From: Candidatus Omnitrophota bacterium
GTDB taxonomy: Bacteria > Omnitrophota > Gorgyraeia > Zapsychrales > Zapsychraceae
DNA length: 5,890 bases
NCBI GenBank assembly: GCA_018399915.1
Contig: JAGYNW010000134.1
Coordinates: 1-5,890 of the forward strand
Reading direction: 5' to 3'
In this document: piece by piece, positions 1 to 5,890 of the stretch
How positions within the stretch are numbered: position 1 is the stretch's first letter
Layout: every line of letters begins with the position of its first letter
Position numbers and translations under genes: made by a program
The notes under the pieces: generated by a model
Told to the model about the DNA's origin: nothing
Databases searched by the model: none
The model's input: only the letters and a program-made list of their open reading frames with translations

Positions 1-622
1 CATACCGATCAAACTCCTTTAAAGGAATATTCTGAAATCGGTCCGGAAAATGTTCTTTGCAAAATCGCCCTAAAAAGGACTCTGGCGTAATCTCCCGCAA
101 TAAAGAAAAAAGAACTATGCTTCCTAATCCTTTGTTTTTAACAGGGCCGGCCTTTGAAGCTTTCCCAGAAAAGGTCACCATAGCCCTCTCGTTAGAAACC
201 CCTTCTTTCTGCTTTTCCTTTTGGTTGCACGATTCTAACGCTAAAACAGGATTGCTTGCTGGTTTCTGGTGAATATCGCTTGCCTTCTTCTCTTTTTTCT
301 CTGTGGCAAAAGCCTTTTTTTGGGAAACGTCCTGCTCTGTCTCAAGTTCTTTATGTTGCTTTATGCTTTTTAATAATTGCTCTTTTTTCCGGGAAGGAAT
401 TTGAAATTTTTTTTCATTATTTTTCCGTTCAGCCCTTCTGCCAACTTTAGAGCTCAGATGGGCCTTTTTGAGAATATTATTTACCGAAGATTTCGCAATA
501 TTAATAGAGAAGGTTTCTGCGGCTAATTGGGCTAAAGCACGACAACTGATATCCGGATTGTCTTTTTTTTCGTGTAAAATAAAGGCAACCACTTCTTCTT
601 TAAGTTTGTGCACTACTCCCAT
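1..622 (-). CDS. Helix-turn-helix protein of unknown function, 5' part only (runs off left edge)
   Basis: An ATG at 620-622 opens a frame that stays open to base 1, giving 207 complete codons with no stop; the C-terminus lies outside the window. Residues 1-63 look like a homeodomain-type or winged HTH: a helical start (MGVVHKLKEEVVAFIL), then a segment like the DNA-binding heads of IS630/Tc1-type transposases (SCRALAQLAAETF, then AKSSVNNILKKAHLSSKVGRR with its basic end). Residues 64-160 are a low-complexity Lys/Glu/Gln-rich linker, probably disordered. From about residue 163 a more ordered hydrophobic part begins (GLGSIVLFSLLREITPESFL) and continues off the edge. The start is supported by an AAGGGA ribosome site 8 nt upstream and by a promoter at 689-717. 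I do not recognise the full family. It could be a DNA-binding regulator or a transposase-derived protein; no DDE catalytic residues can be assessed here. The coding call is firm, the function is not. Confidence 0.8.
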   Translation of the reverse strand, partial: MGVVHKLKEEVVAFILHEKKDNPDISCRALAQLAAETFSINIAKSSVNNILKKAHLSSKVGRRAERKNNEKKFQIPSRKKEQLLKSIKQHKELETEQDVSQKKAFATEKKEKKASDIHQKPASNPVLALESCNQKEKQKEGVSNERAMVTFSGKASKAGPVKNKGLGSIVLFSLLREITPESFLGRFCKEHFPDRFQNIPLKEFDRY

Positions 623-630
623 TGCTCTAA

Positions 631-636
631 TCCCTT
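631..636 (-). promoter_or_regulatory. Ribosome binding site of the left-edge HTH gene
   Basis: The minus strand reads AAGGGA, 8 nt before the ATG at 622. This fixes the start of the HTH gene, which has no other plausible start close upstream. Confidence 0.55.
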
Positions 637-660
637 ATTTTTCAAGAATTTAATATGTTT

Positions 661-680
661 TCAGAATGGACATTTTCTGA
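661..680 (-). other. Small inverted repeat in the 5' leader of the HTH gene
   Basis: TCAGAA and TTCTGA form a perfect 6-bp inverted repeat around an 8-nt loop. It lies immediately after the start point predicted from the promoter at 689-717 (about position 682), so the transcript would begin with this hairpin. It could protect the 5' end or bind a dimeric protein. It has no GC-rich stem or following U-run, so it is not an intrinsic terminator. A stem this short could arise by chance. Confidence 0.3.
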
Positions 681-688
681 GTTGACTA

Positions 689-717
689 ATTGTACCAATC
701 GGTAAAAAGAAGGTCAA
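689..717 (-). promoter_or_regulatory. Sigma70-type promoter for the HTH gene
   Basis: On the minus strand a -35 box TTGACC (712-717) is followed by exactly 17 nt and a -10 box TACAAT (689-694). TGG directly before the -10 gives an extended -10 element. Each hexamer differs from consensus at one position. The predicted start near 682 gives a leader of about 60 nt before the ATG at 622. The promoter sits in the only intergenic space of the window, just downstream of the DUF192 stop, so the HTH gene can be transcribed separately from the pilus operon. No clear terminator separates the two, so read-through from the operon is also possible. Confidence 0.65.
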
Positions 718-738
718 GAAGTGTTTACTGAAGTTTCC

Positions 739-1080
739 TTATTTAAGCAGAACATCATCCCCTAAAGAAATATTTTTTTCAGAAATAGTGCCGGAAGATA
801 ACTCTATCACATAACTGGCTTGAAAAAAAATTTTACTCAACTGAAACGGCTTAATATCTTCTGTAAGTCCGACAACCTTATTGGTCTTGTTTAGGAAAAC
901 AGCATCAATAGGAAATTTCATAAAGAACATATGAATAGAATTACAGCGGGTAATAACCAAGGCCTCTTCTTTGGAGAGATGTTTACGATCAAGCAGTCCG
1001 ACCATCCGGGATAAAAACGTGTCGGCTACTCCGGCGTCTTCGGCAATAATATTATTTTGGGTGAGATTAAAAATTTTCAA
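739..1080 (-). CDS. DUF192 (UPF0127) family protein
   Basis: This 113-residue protein matches DUF192 by its conserved core: a GLLDRKHL segment (residues 28-35), then ALVITRCNSIHMFFMKFPID (residues 40-59), followed by AVFL, VVGLTEDIKPF (69-79), VIELSSG (91-97) and a terminal LGDDV (106-110). The family is a small beta-rich domain of unknown biochemical function. Many members carry a signal peptide, but this one has none and starts almost directly at the domain, so it is probably cytoplasmic. The start is TTG at 1078-1080; the first in-frame ATG (residue 26) would cut into the domain. The TTG lies one triplet after the cpaEF stop and in the same frame, with no strong Shine-Dalgarno, so translation probably depends on coupling to cpaEF. 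It is the last gene of the operon, in a place where tadB often lies. A role in Tad pilus assembly is inferred only from position. Confidence 0.88.
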   Translation of the reverse strand: MKIFNLTQNNIIAEDAGVADTFLSRMVGLLDRKHLSKEEALVITRCNSIHMFFMKFPIDAVFLNKTNKVVGLTEDIKPFQLSKIFFQASYVIELSSGTISEKNISLGDDVLLK

Positions 1081-1083
1081 CTT

Positions 1084-3384
1084 TTATTTTGATCCCGGAT
1101 CGTCTTTTTTCTCTGGTTGTTCTTTCAAGGCATCTTCAGGTTGGGATTGTTCTTTTGGCTTTACCGGCTGTGCGGATTTTGGCGCAATGGCAGGCTTTTC
1201 TGGTTTTACTTGATCCGGTGGTTTCTTCTCAAACAAACTTTTATCCAATTTTAAGCCCCGGGTGACCAGATCATCATAACAAATCGGAACATACCCCGTA
1301 GGTTCATAATTTCCCATAACAAAACCATCTGCGCCGATACCTTTATTATTGAAAATAAAAACATCCTTAAGCGCAACCTCCATCCTGTCCGGTGTCAGGC
1401 CCACAACCTCGGTAACCCCCGTAATTTTACGTGTCCCATCCGAAAAACGGGCAACATGAATAACCAAATCAAGAGCAGATGCGATCATTTCATTGATCGC
1501 CCTAATAGGTAGCTCTAACCCGCTTAAAAGGATCATCGAACTCAGACGTGTAATAGCATCGCGTGTGGAGTTTGCGTGCAAAGTGGTCAAAGACCCATCA
1601 TGTCCTGTGTTCATCGCTTGAAGCATGTCAAGGACTTCCGGACCACGACATTCCCCGATAACAATGCGATCAGGCCGCATACGCAAGGTATTGATAAAGA
1701 GGTCTCTAATGGTGATCGAACCCTTTCCCTCCACGTTGGATGGCCGGGATTCCAGCCGGCCCCAATGGCTTTTCTTCAGGCGTAACTCAGCTGCGTCCTC
1801 AATGGTTATGATCCTCTCCCCATCAGGGATAAACTCCGAAACAACATTAAGTACCGTCGTTTTTCCAGCGCCCGTTCCTCCGGAAATGATCATGTTTTTT
1901 CTTCCTTGCACGCAGGCCTTTAAAAAAGCCGCAATATCTTTGTTCAAGCTTTTATATTTATTTAAAAGATCATCACTGGTCAACCGTTCTTGTCCGAATT
2001 TTCGGATCGTAAGCATAGGTCCATTTAACGCCAAAGGAGGGATGATCGCATTAACACGTGACCCATCCGGTAAGCGAGCGTCTACCATTGGTGTAGATTC
2101 ATCAATCCGCCTGCCCAAAGGAGCGATAATGCGGTCAATGATAGCGCGCATCTTATCCCTAGAAATAAAACGTTTATTCGTAAAAACCAACTTTCCCCTT
2201 TTTTCTACATAAATTTCATCCTGATTATTAGCCATAATATCCGTAATATCCGGATCTGCCAAAAGATCTTCTAATGGCCCTAAGCCAAAGGCCTCATTGA
2301 CAATATCCTGGACTAATTCAACCCGTTGCTCATGCGAAGCAAGCTTTCCACCCGACTCTTCGGCTAAGATACTGGCCACAACGGTTTCCGCCCGCTTCTT
2401 TACCTCCAGGGCTGATTGCGGGTCGCTCAAGGCATCCACTGTAATCCCTTCCAGATTTAATCGTTCCACCAACTTTTCATGCACTCTTTTCTTGATCGAA
2501 ATAATCGCATCTTCCTCTTTAGTAAAAATACGATCCCCTAAATGGGCGCCTTGGGTTACTCCGAATTTCTTCCAAAAATCTCCTGGTTCTTCGGTTTTGA
2601 TGGTAAGGCTCTGGTCCCGTTCTTCTCCTCCCGTGGCTTCCACATAGATATCCTCCAGACGAAGCAATTTGACCATTTTCGCAAAGGATTCTGAAACACG
2701 GCTTTTAGGATTATCCACAACACAGGGAATCCCTCGATTCAATGCCGTTCCCACAATCTTTCCGTCTGAGGGAATATGTGCGAATATCTCACAAGGTAAG
2801 GCTGAACGAACCTCTTGCCAGGCAACACTGCCACGGCTTTCAGAACGGTTAAGTACAAGCTTGATCATTTTAGTCGGATATTGCAGGCTTTGCAGGACAT
2901 CCAAAGTTGACTTGATCTGATAAACCGCGAGAATATCCGGAGTAGCCACTAACAATAAAAGGTTGGAAAAATCAAAAACCGTGATCAACGATTCGCTGTA
3001 TCCTTTGCCTGCATCTACGATAATATAGTCAAAATATTCTGCCGCCTTGGCAAGAAAAGCGTTCAGGCTTTCTGGATTTACTACCCCTAATTGTTTCGTG
3101 TTCTTAATAACCGGCAAAAAACTTAATCCGGTGGAATAGACCGTAGAGTAATTCTTGATCATATCGGGGCTATCGTCGTGCTCGAGGACCGAAACAACAT
3201 CGGCGATAGAATGTTTTGGCGTCACATTGATCATCCGTGCCATATCCTGCCCGGCTTGAAAATCCAGATCTAACAATAGAACTTTTTTGCCGGCCATAGA
3301 CAAAGCTGTAGCCAAATTGACAGTAATAAAGGTTTTTCCAACACCGCCTTTATTGCTAAAAACCGTAATTGTTCTTGCGCTCAT
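1084..3384 (-). CDS. CpaE-CpaF fusion: MinD/ParA-type pilus-positioning ATPase joined to Tad secretion ATPase
   Basis: A single 766-residue protein with two ATPases. Residues 1-245 are a MinD/ParA-type domain with deviant Walker A KGGVGKT (12-18), switch I-like DLDFQAG (39-45) and Walker B IIVDAGKG (121-128). CpaE/TadZ proteins of this kind localise the Tad machine. The receiver-like N-terminus usual in CpaE is absent. Residues 285-712 are a CpaF/TadA-type VirB11 ATPase: EAFGLGPLEDLLADPDITDI (365-384), RRIDESTPMVDARLPDGSRV (425-444), Walker A GGTGAGKTT (502-510), Asp box ITIEDAAEL (526-534), Walker B RIVIGECRG (573-581) and His box TGHDGS/TLHANS (593-606). All catalytic motifs look intact, so it should drive pilin polymerisation at the inner membrane. 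Residues 716-766 are a Pro/Lys/Glu-rich tail. The ATG lies 3 nt after the cpaC stop, with GAAAGAGA 8 nt upstream (3393-3400). Domain identities are very secure. The fusion is seen directly, with no stop or frame break at the junction. Confidence 0.95.
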   Translation of the reverse strand: MSARTITVFSNKGGVGKTFITVNLATALSMAGKKVLLLDLDFQAGQDMARMINVTPKHSIADVVSVLEHDDSPDMIKNYSTVYSTGLSFLPVIKNTKQLGVVNPESLNAFLAKAAEYFDYIIVDAGKGYSESLITVFDFSNLLLLVATPDILAVYQIKSTLDVLQSLQYPTKMIKLVLNRSESRGSVAWQEVRSALPCEIFAHIPSDGKIVGTALNRGIPCVVDNPKSRVSESFAKMVKLLRLEDIYVEATGGEERDQSLTIKTEEPGDFWKKFGVTQGAHLGDRIFTKEEDAIISIKKRVHEKLVERLNLEGITVDALSDPQSALEVKKRAETVVASILAEESGGKLASHEQRVELVQDIVNEAFGLGPLEDLLADPDITDIMANNQDEIYVEKRGKLVFTNKRFISRDKMRAIIDRIIAPLGRRIDESTPMVDARLPDGSRVNAIIPPLALNGPMLTIRKFGQERLTSDDLLNKYKSLNKDIAAFLKACVQGRKNMIISGGTGAGKTTVLNVVSEFIPDGERIITIEDAAELRLKKSHWGRLESRPSNVEGKGSITIRDLFINTLRMRPDRIVIGECRGPEVLDMLQAMNTGHDGSLTTLHANSTRDAITRLSSMILLSGLELPIRAINEMIASALDLVIHVARFSDGTRKITGVTEVVGLTPDRMEVALKDVFIFNNKGIGADGFVMGNYEPTGYVPICYDDLVTRGLKLDKSLFEKKPPDQVKPEKPAIAPKSAQPVKPKEQSQPEDALKEQPEKKDDPGSK

Positions 3385-3387
3385 AGA

Positions 3388-5121
3388 TTATATCTCTTTC
3401 AGATTAAAGACTATAGGAATGGTTATGCTCATCTCTTTCATATTTGATGCTGGAGGGAACTCTCCATACGGGGCGCTTTTTTTAATGATCTTTAAAGCTT
3501 CTTTATCAAAGACTTCATATCCTGAAGATTCCTTAATAAGGGAAAAGGCCAGGGTTCCGTCATCCAAGATCAACATTTCCACTTTTACAACGCCTTCCCA
3601 TCCGAATTCCTGGGCTTCCTCTGGATAAGCCATCGCACGGGAAATCTTTTGTTGTACTGAACGGATATATTCGTCCATGTTTCCGGGTGCCGCAGATGAA
3701 AAATCTTCCGACTCTAACTCTGGCTTTTGAAGAGATGTATCTCCTGGTATATCTTTTTCCTCTTCAATCGATTTCATGACTTTTTGACGGATCCTTTCAA
3801 CTTCATTCTCAATGCCTTCTTGAAAAGCGGCCTTTTCCAAATTATATTTTCGGTTCAAATACTTTCGATTCTTAACCAGAATACTCGGCGTCATGGAAAT
3901 AACCAGTTCAGTATCTTTTGTCGCAGAAGGCGTAGAGCGATGCGTGAAGATCAAACCAATGACCGGAATATCCCCTAAAAATGGGACCTTTTTAACAGAT
4001 TGGCTCTCATCATGTTTGATTAATCCCGCCAAAACCACGGTCTGCCCATCATCCAAGAACAAATGCGTGCTTGCGCTCCTTGTGGTAAAGGCAACATCGC
4101 CCCCTACCGAGTTAGAGGCATCCACATCACTTACCTCTATATCTAAGGTAAGATCTATTTTCTCTACACCCACAGACCTATCGATGGTCGGCGTAACTCC
4201 CATGCTAACCCCATAATCCTTAAAGGTCACATTCTCCTGTACCGCACCGTCTGTTGTTGTGGTGGTTCGAATAGGGATCTCTCCTCCGACTAAAAAACTC
4301 GCTTCTTCGCCGCTGACAACAACAACGCTGGGCTTGGAAAGAACGCGTCCTCTTCCTTCCTGCAACAAAGCATCAACTGCCGCTGTCATCGCATTTGTCC
4401 GGCGGAAATCCCCTATCCGGAAAAAATCAGCGATATTCCCATCCAAATGAGGCGGCAAGGTTTCTTGATAGGTCAAATTTATTTCTGAGCCTGAGCCTGC
4501 GGACCAGTCAATACCCAGGGCCTTGGATAATGTCGTTGATAGCTCTGTAATTTGGAGATCCAGCTGTATGAGGTCCTTAAAATTTTCTGTTTTGGTAATG
4601 TCAATAATCTCTTGTCCGAAAGGAACAATGATCTGATCGAAAATTGTCCGGTCCTCAGGATTCACTTCTCCGGAAAGAACGATCTTGCCTTCCTTAGGAT
4701 TGATCTCAACAATAACATTGTCTATTTCCGCTGAGGCCAAAAGCGTTTCCAGCCTGGACCTTATCGGCACTAATTCTTGGTCCGAAACATGGATCGTGAT
4801 GATCCTTTTACCTAAATCATCCCAGATAAACATGGCGGTATGACCCGTGCTTAACCCGATCACCGTTATCTCTTCATCCGTCGCGTCTTCAATGTCAGCA
4901 ATAGCCGGATCGGCTATAGATATCCTGGTCAAACCATAGACCTTGATCTTTTGCAATTCTGATCGGATGAGAAAGACCTCTTCTGTCTTGGCCGTGTCTA
5001 CGATCGGTTTAACTTCGGCGTAAACAGGGGAAGCTCCTGTAATGCCTAAGACCAAAACAATAAACAAGGAAATTTTAGGCCCTGCTCGCAACATTTTTTT
5101 GATTTGAGTTTTTATGTCCAT
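3388..5121 (-). CDS. cpaC: CpaC/RcpA-type Tad pilus secretin with a C-terminal TonB_C-like domain
   Basis: A 577-residue outer-membrane channel protein of the Tad pilus. A signal peptide covers residues 1-35 (basic start, hydrophobic core SLFIVLVLGITGA, cleavage probably after PVYA). Residues 45-113 match the pilus N-domain of CpaC-type secretins (KIKVYGLTRISIADPAIADI), and 118-178 look like a BON/N1-type ring-building domain. The secretin barrel covers about 245-413, with VLSKPSVVVVSGEEASFLVG (260-279), KDYGVSMGVTPTI (301-313), the TRSASTHLFLDDGQTVVLAG stretch (347-366) and VPFLGDIPVIGLIF (379-392). A charged, partly helical linker (414-485) leads to residues 486-575, which read as a TonB C-terminal domain: YPEEA (499-503), GWEG (507-510), DDG (520-522), ESSGYEVFD (531-539) and a final ITIPIVFNL (566-574). 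Usual CpaC proteins end soon after the barrel, so this tail is extra. The ATG at 5119-5121 is 3 nt after the cpaB stop, with a purine-rich ribosome site inside cpaB. The secretin call is very secure and the TonB_C call strong. Confidence 0.95.
   Translation of the reverse strand: MDIKTQIKKMLRAGPKISLFIVLVLGITGASPVYAEVKPIVDTAKTEEVFLIRSELQKIKVYGLTRISIADPAIADIEDATDEEITVIGLSTGHTAMFIWDDLGKRIITIHVSDQELVPIRSRLETLLASAEIDNVIVEINPKEGKIVLSGEVNPEDRTIFDQIIVPFGQEIIDITKTENFKDLIQLDLQITELSTTLSKALGIDWSAGSGSEINLTYQETLPPHLDGNIADFFRIGDFRRTNAMTAAVDALLQEGRGRVLSKPSVVVVSGEEASFLVGGEIPIRTTTTTDGAVQENVTFKDYGVSMGVTPTIDRSVGVEKIDLTLDIEVSDVDASNSVGGDVAFTTRSASTHLFLDDGQTVVLAGLIKHDESQSVKKVPFLGDIPVIGLIFTHRSTPSATKDTELVISMTPSILVKNRKYLNRKYNLEKAAFQEGIENEVERIRQKVMKSIEEEKDIPGDTSLQKPELESEDFSSAAPGNMDEYIRSVQQKISRAMAYPEEAQEFGWEGVVKVEMLILDDGTLAFSLIKESSGYEVFDKEALKIIKKSAPYGEFPPASNMKEMSITIPIVFNLKEI
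3393..3400 (-). promoter_or_regulatory. Ribosome binding site of the cpaE-cpaF fusion gene inside the 3' end of cpaC
   Basis: The minus strand reads GAAAGAGA, 8 nt before the ATG at 3384. It is a weaker site than that of cpaC and overlaps the last CpaC codons, which fits coupled translation from the stop 3 nt before the start. Confidence 0.45.
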
Positions 5122-5124
5122 GGT

Positions 5125-5890
5125 TTATAGATCTCTCCTCCCGCCTCGAAAAATTTGTATAAAGGGCTTAACTTCATCCGTCTGCGTTCCCGTGACAGGG
5201 CTGATGGTAGCCTGTTTCCTGGGAACAAATAAATCTGTTCCCTGATTTTCCAAAACAAAGTCCGACAATTCTTCCCAAGAGGCCACTTGAACAACGTCTG
5301 TGTCCTGATCCGTGGGGCTTCTTAAAGATAGCTGCAATTTTCCATTGCTCTGCGCAAAGGCTAATAAAGAAGCTTCCTGCGATGAAAGCGCTAAAGTAAC
5401 CGTTAAATTCCTTGCTGCTTGCTGAGCTTCATAGGTCGGAACCTCATTTTCCAGAGGTTTAAAGTTCGTACCAACAGCCAAAATTTGCACGTTTTGGAAA
5501 AGCACGGTCGTGAGTTGTTCTTTTTCCTTGCTGCCTTCTTCCATTGGCATCTCTAGCTGTCCTATAATGTCTACAAAATCTCCAGGATTGATCAATCCGC
5601 CAATAGCGGATAAAGAATCAATCAGTATCGTAAAGGCCCTTTTATCTGGCGGTGTACGGACTGCGAAAGAATTCATTTGAATAACGCTCTTAGCCTCTTG
5701 CTGGTCATCCGACGGGACAGAAACAACTTGCTGTTTCATTTGTTGGATCTGCTGTTGCTTTTTTATAATGGCGGCTTGTTTATTGCCGATACGATTTAAC
5801 TCTTTTTTCATCAATCCAACTTCATTTAAAATAGCGGACTTTTTCTTATCATACTGTTGCGCTAACAGTTTCGTCTCATTGCGAATTGTG
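5125..5890 (-). CDS. cpaB: CpaB/RcpC-type Tad pilus assembly protein, 5' end missing
   Basis: The frame is open from the right edge to a TAA at 5125-5127, giving 254 visible residues (counted from the first complete codon). A TTG/ATG pair near 5809-5814 could mimic a start, but upstream codons stay open to the edge and the family needs an N-terminal membrane anchor, so the gene very probably begins outside the window. Visible residues 1-56 are a charged, Gln-rich coiled-coil-like stretch (KKQQQIQQMKQQ near its end). Residues about 73-195 are the RcpC/CpaB domain: PPDKRAFTILID, INPGDFVDIIG (around 101-111), FQNVQILAVG (131-140), LTVTLALSSQEASLLAFAQS and NGKLQLSLRSP (182-192). CpaB proteins work in the periplasm beside the CpaC secretin. 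The last codons (RGGRRDL) also encode the ribosome site of cpaC. Normally a SAF domain directly precedes the RcpC region; here the coiled coil is in that place, and a SAF further upstream cannot be excluded. Confidence 0.92.
   Translation of the reverse strand, partial: TIRNETKLLAQQYDKKKSAILNEVGLMKKELNRIGNKQAAIIKKQQQIQQMKQQVVSVPSDDQQEAKSVIQMNSFAVRTPPDKRAFTILIDSLSAIGGLINPGDFVDIIGQLEMPMEEGSKEKEQLTTVLFQNVQILAVGTNFKPLENEVPTYEAQQAARNLTVTLALSSQEASLLAFAQSNGKLQLSLRSPTDQDTDVVQVASWEELSDFVLENQGTDLFVPRKQATISPVTGTQTDEVKPFIQIFRGGRRDL
5133..5142 (-). promoter_or_regulatory. Ribosome binding site of cpaC inside the 3' end of cpaB
   Basis: The minus strand reads GGGAGGAGAG, 11 nt before the ATG at 5121. The bases double as codons for the Gly-Arg-Arg end of CpaB. 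The spacing is a little long for GGAGG but good for the GGAGAG part. With the cpaB stop only 3 nt before the ATG, this suggests translational coupling of the two genes. Confidence 0.6.

Noticed and set aside
57..653. Three short plus-strand open frames at the left edge
   Set aside because: They are antisense to the continuous minus-strand HTH gene, which has a promoter, a ribosome site and a sensible domain-plus-linker composition. The Phe/Ser-rich translations are typical of the reverse of Lys/Glu-rich coding.
689..705. Operator-like palindrome overlapping the -10 box
   Set aside because: Only ATTG-GTA-CAAT pairs (4 bp each side), and the match does not extend outward. It is within chance expectation and already explained by the promoter.
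695..738. Possible terminator after the DUF192 gene
   Set aside because: There is a run of T on the minus strand (702-710 region), but no GC-rich stem before it; only 4-bp AAGG/CCTT pairing with a long loop was found. The stretch is better explained as the -35 and spacer of the HTH-gene promoter.
1087..1239. Pro/Lys-rich CpaF tail as the periplasmic spacer of a split TonB, paired with the TonB_C domain of CpaC
   Set aside because: The composition resembles the TonB spacer, but the CpaE-CpaF protein has no membrane segment before the tail, so the tail stays in the cytoplasm while the CpaC domain is periplasmic.
1625..2212. Plus-strand open frame of 195 codons opposite the CpaF half
   Set aside because: It lies antisense to strongly conserved CpaF motifs, its translation is Ser/Arg/Pro-rich with no family resemblance, and it has no promoter or neighbour on that strand. 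It is a shadow of the minus-strand gene.
2297..4450. Several plus-strand open frames of 60-116 codons across cpaC and the CpaE half
   Set aside because: All are antisense to conserved secretin or ATPase domains and show no recognisable product or initiation signals.
5112..5294. Minus-strand open frame of 60 codons overlapping the end of cpaB and the start of cpaC
   Set aside because: It is in a different frame from cpaB, covers the conserved cpaB 3' end and has no recognisable product.

Overview
The window carries part of a tight flp/tad (cpa) type IVc pilus assembly operon on the minus strand, followed by an independently promoted gene on the same strand. Read in the direction of transcription (right to left), the order is: cpaB (5' end beyond the right edge), cpaC secretin, one long gene joining a CpaE-type MinD/ParA ATPase to a CpaF-type secretion ATPase, a small DUF192 gene, a 116-bp intergenic stretch with a good sigma70-type promoter, and the 5' part of a gene with a helix-turn-helix N-terminus that runs off the left edge.

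The organism is a Gram-negative (diderm) bacterium, since an outer-membrane secretin with a signal peptide is present. The AT-leaning, Lys/Ile-rich coding style, the CpaE-CpaF fusion, the form of CpaB and the style of the left-edge gene remind me of uncultured Omnitrophota/PVC-type genomes. That placement is from memory and is not proven by the sequence.

The encoded parts fit one machine. CpaC forms the outer-membrane channel. CpaB is a periplasmic/inner-membrane assembly factor. The CpaE half would position the complex and the CpaF half would power pilin polymerisation. The prepilin (flp), prepilin peptidase (cpaA) and platform proteins (tadB/tadC) are not in the window. tadB/tadC, which often follow cpaF, are replaced here by DUF192.

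Four points stand out. (1) CpaC ends in a TonB C-terminal-like domain fused after the secretin domain. (2) CpaE and CpaF are one polypeptide, without the usual receiver-like N-terminus of CpaE, and a Shine-Dalgarno-like octamer lies at the junction. (3) All three gene junctions are exactly TAA plus one triplet plus a start codon, so the four genes lie in one continuous reading frame interrupted only by TAA stops. (4) CpaB has a charged, Gln-rich coiled-coil stretch where the SAF domain is normally found. No tRNA, rRNA, CRISPR array, insertion-sequence ends or long repeats were seen.
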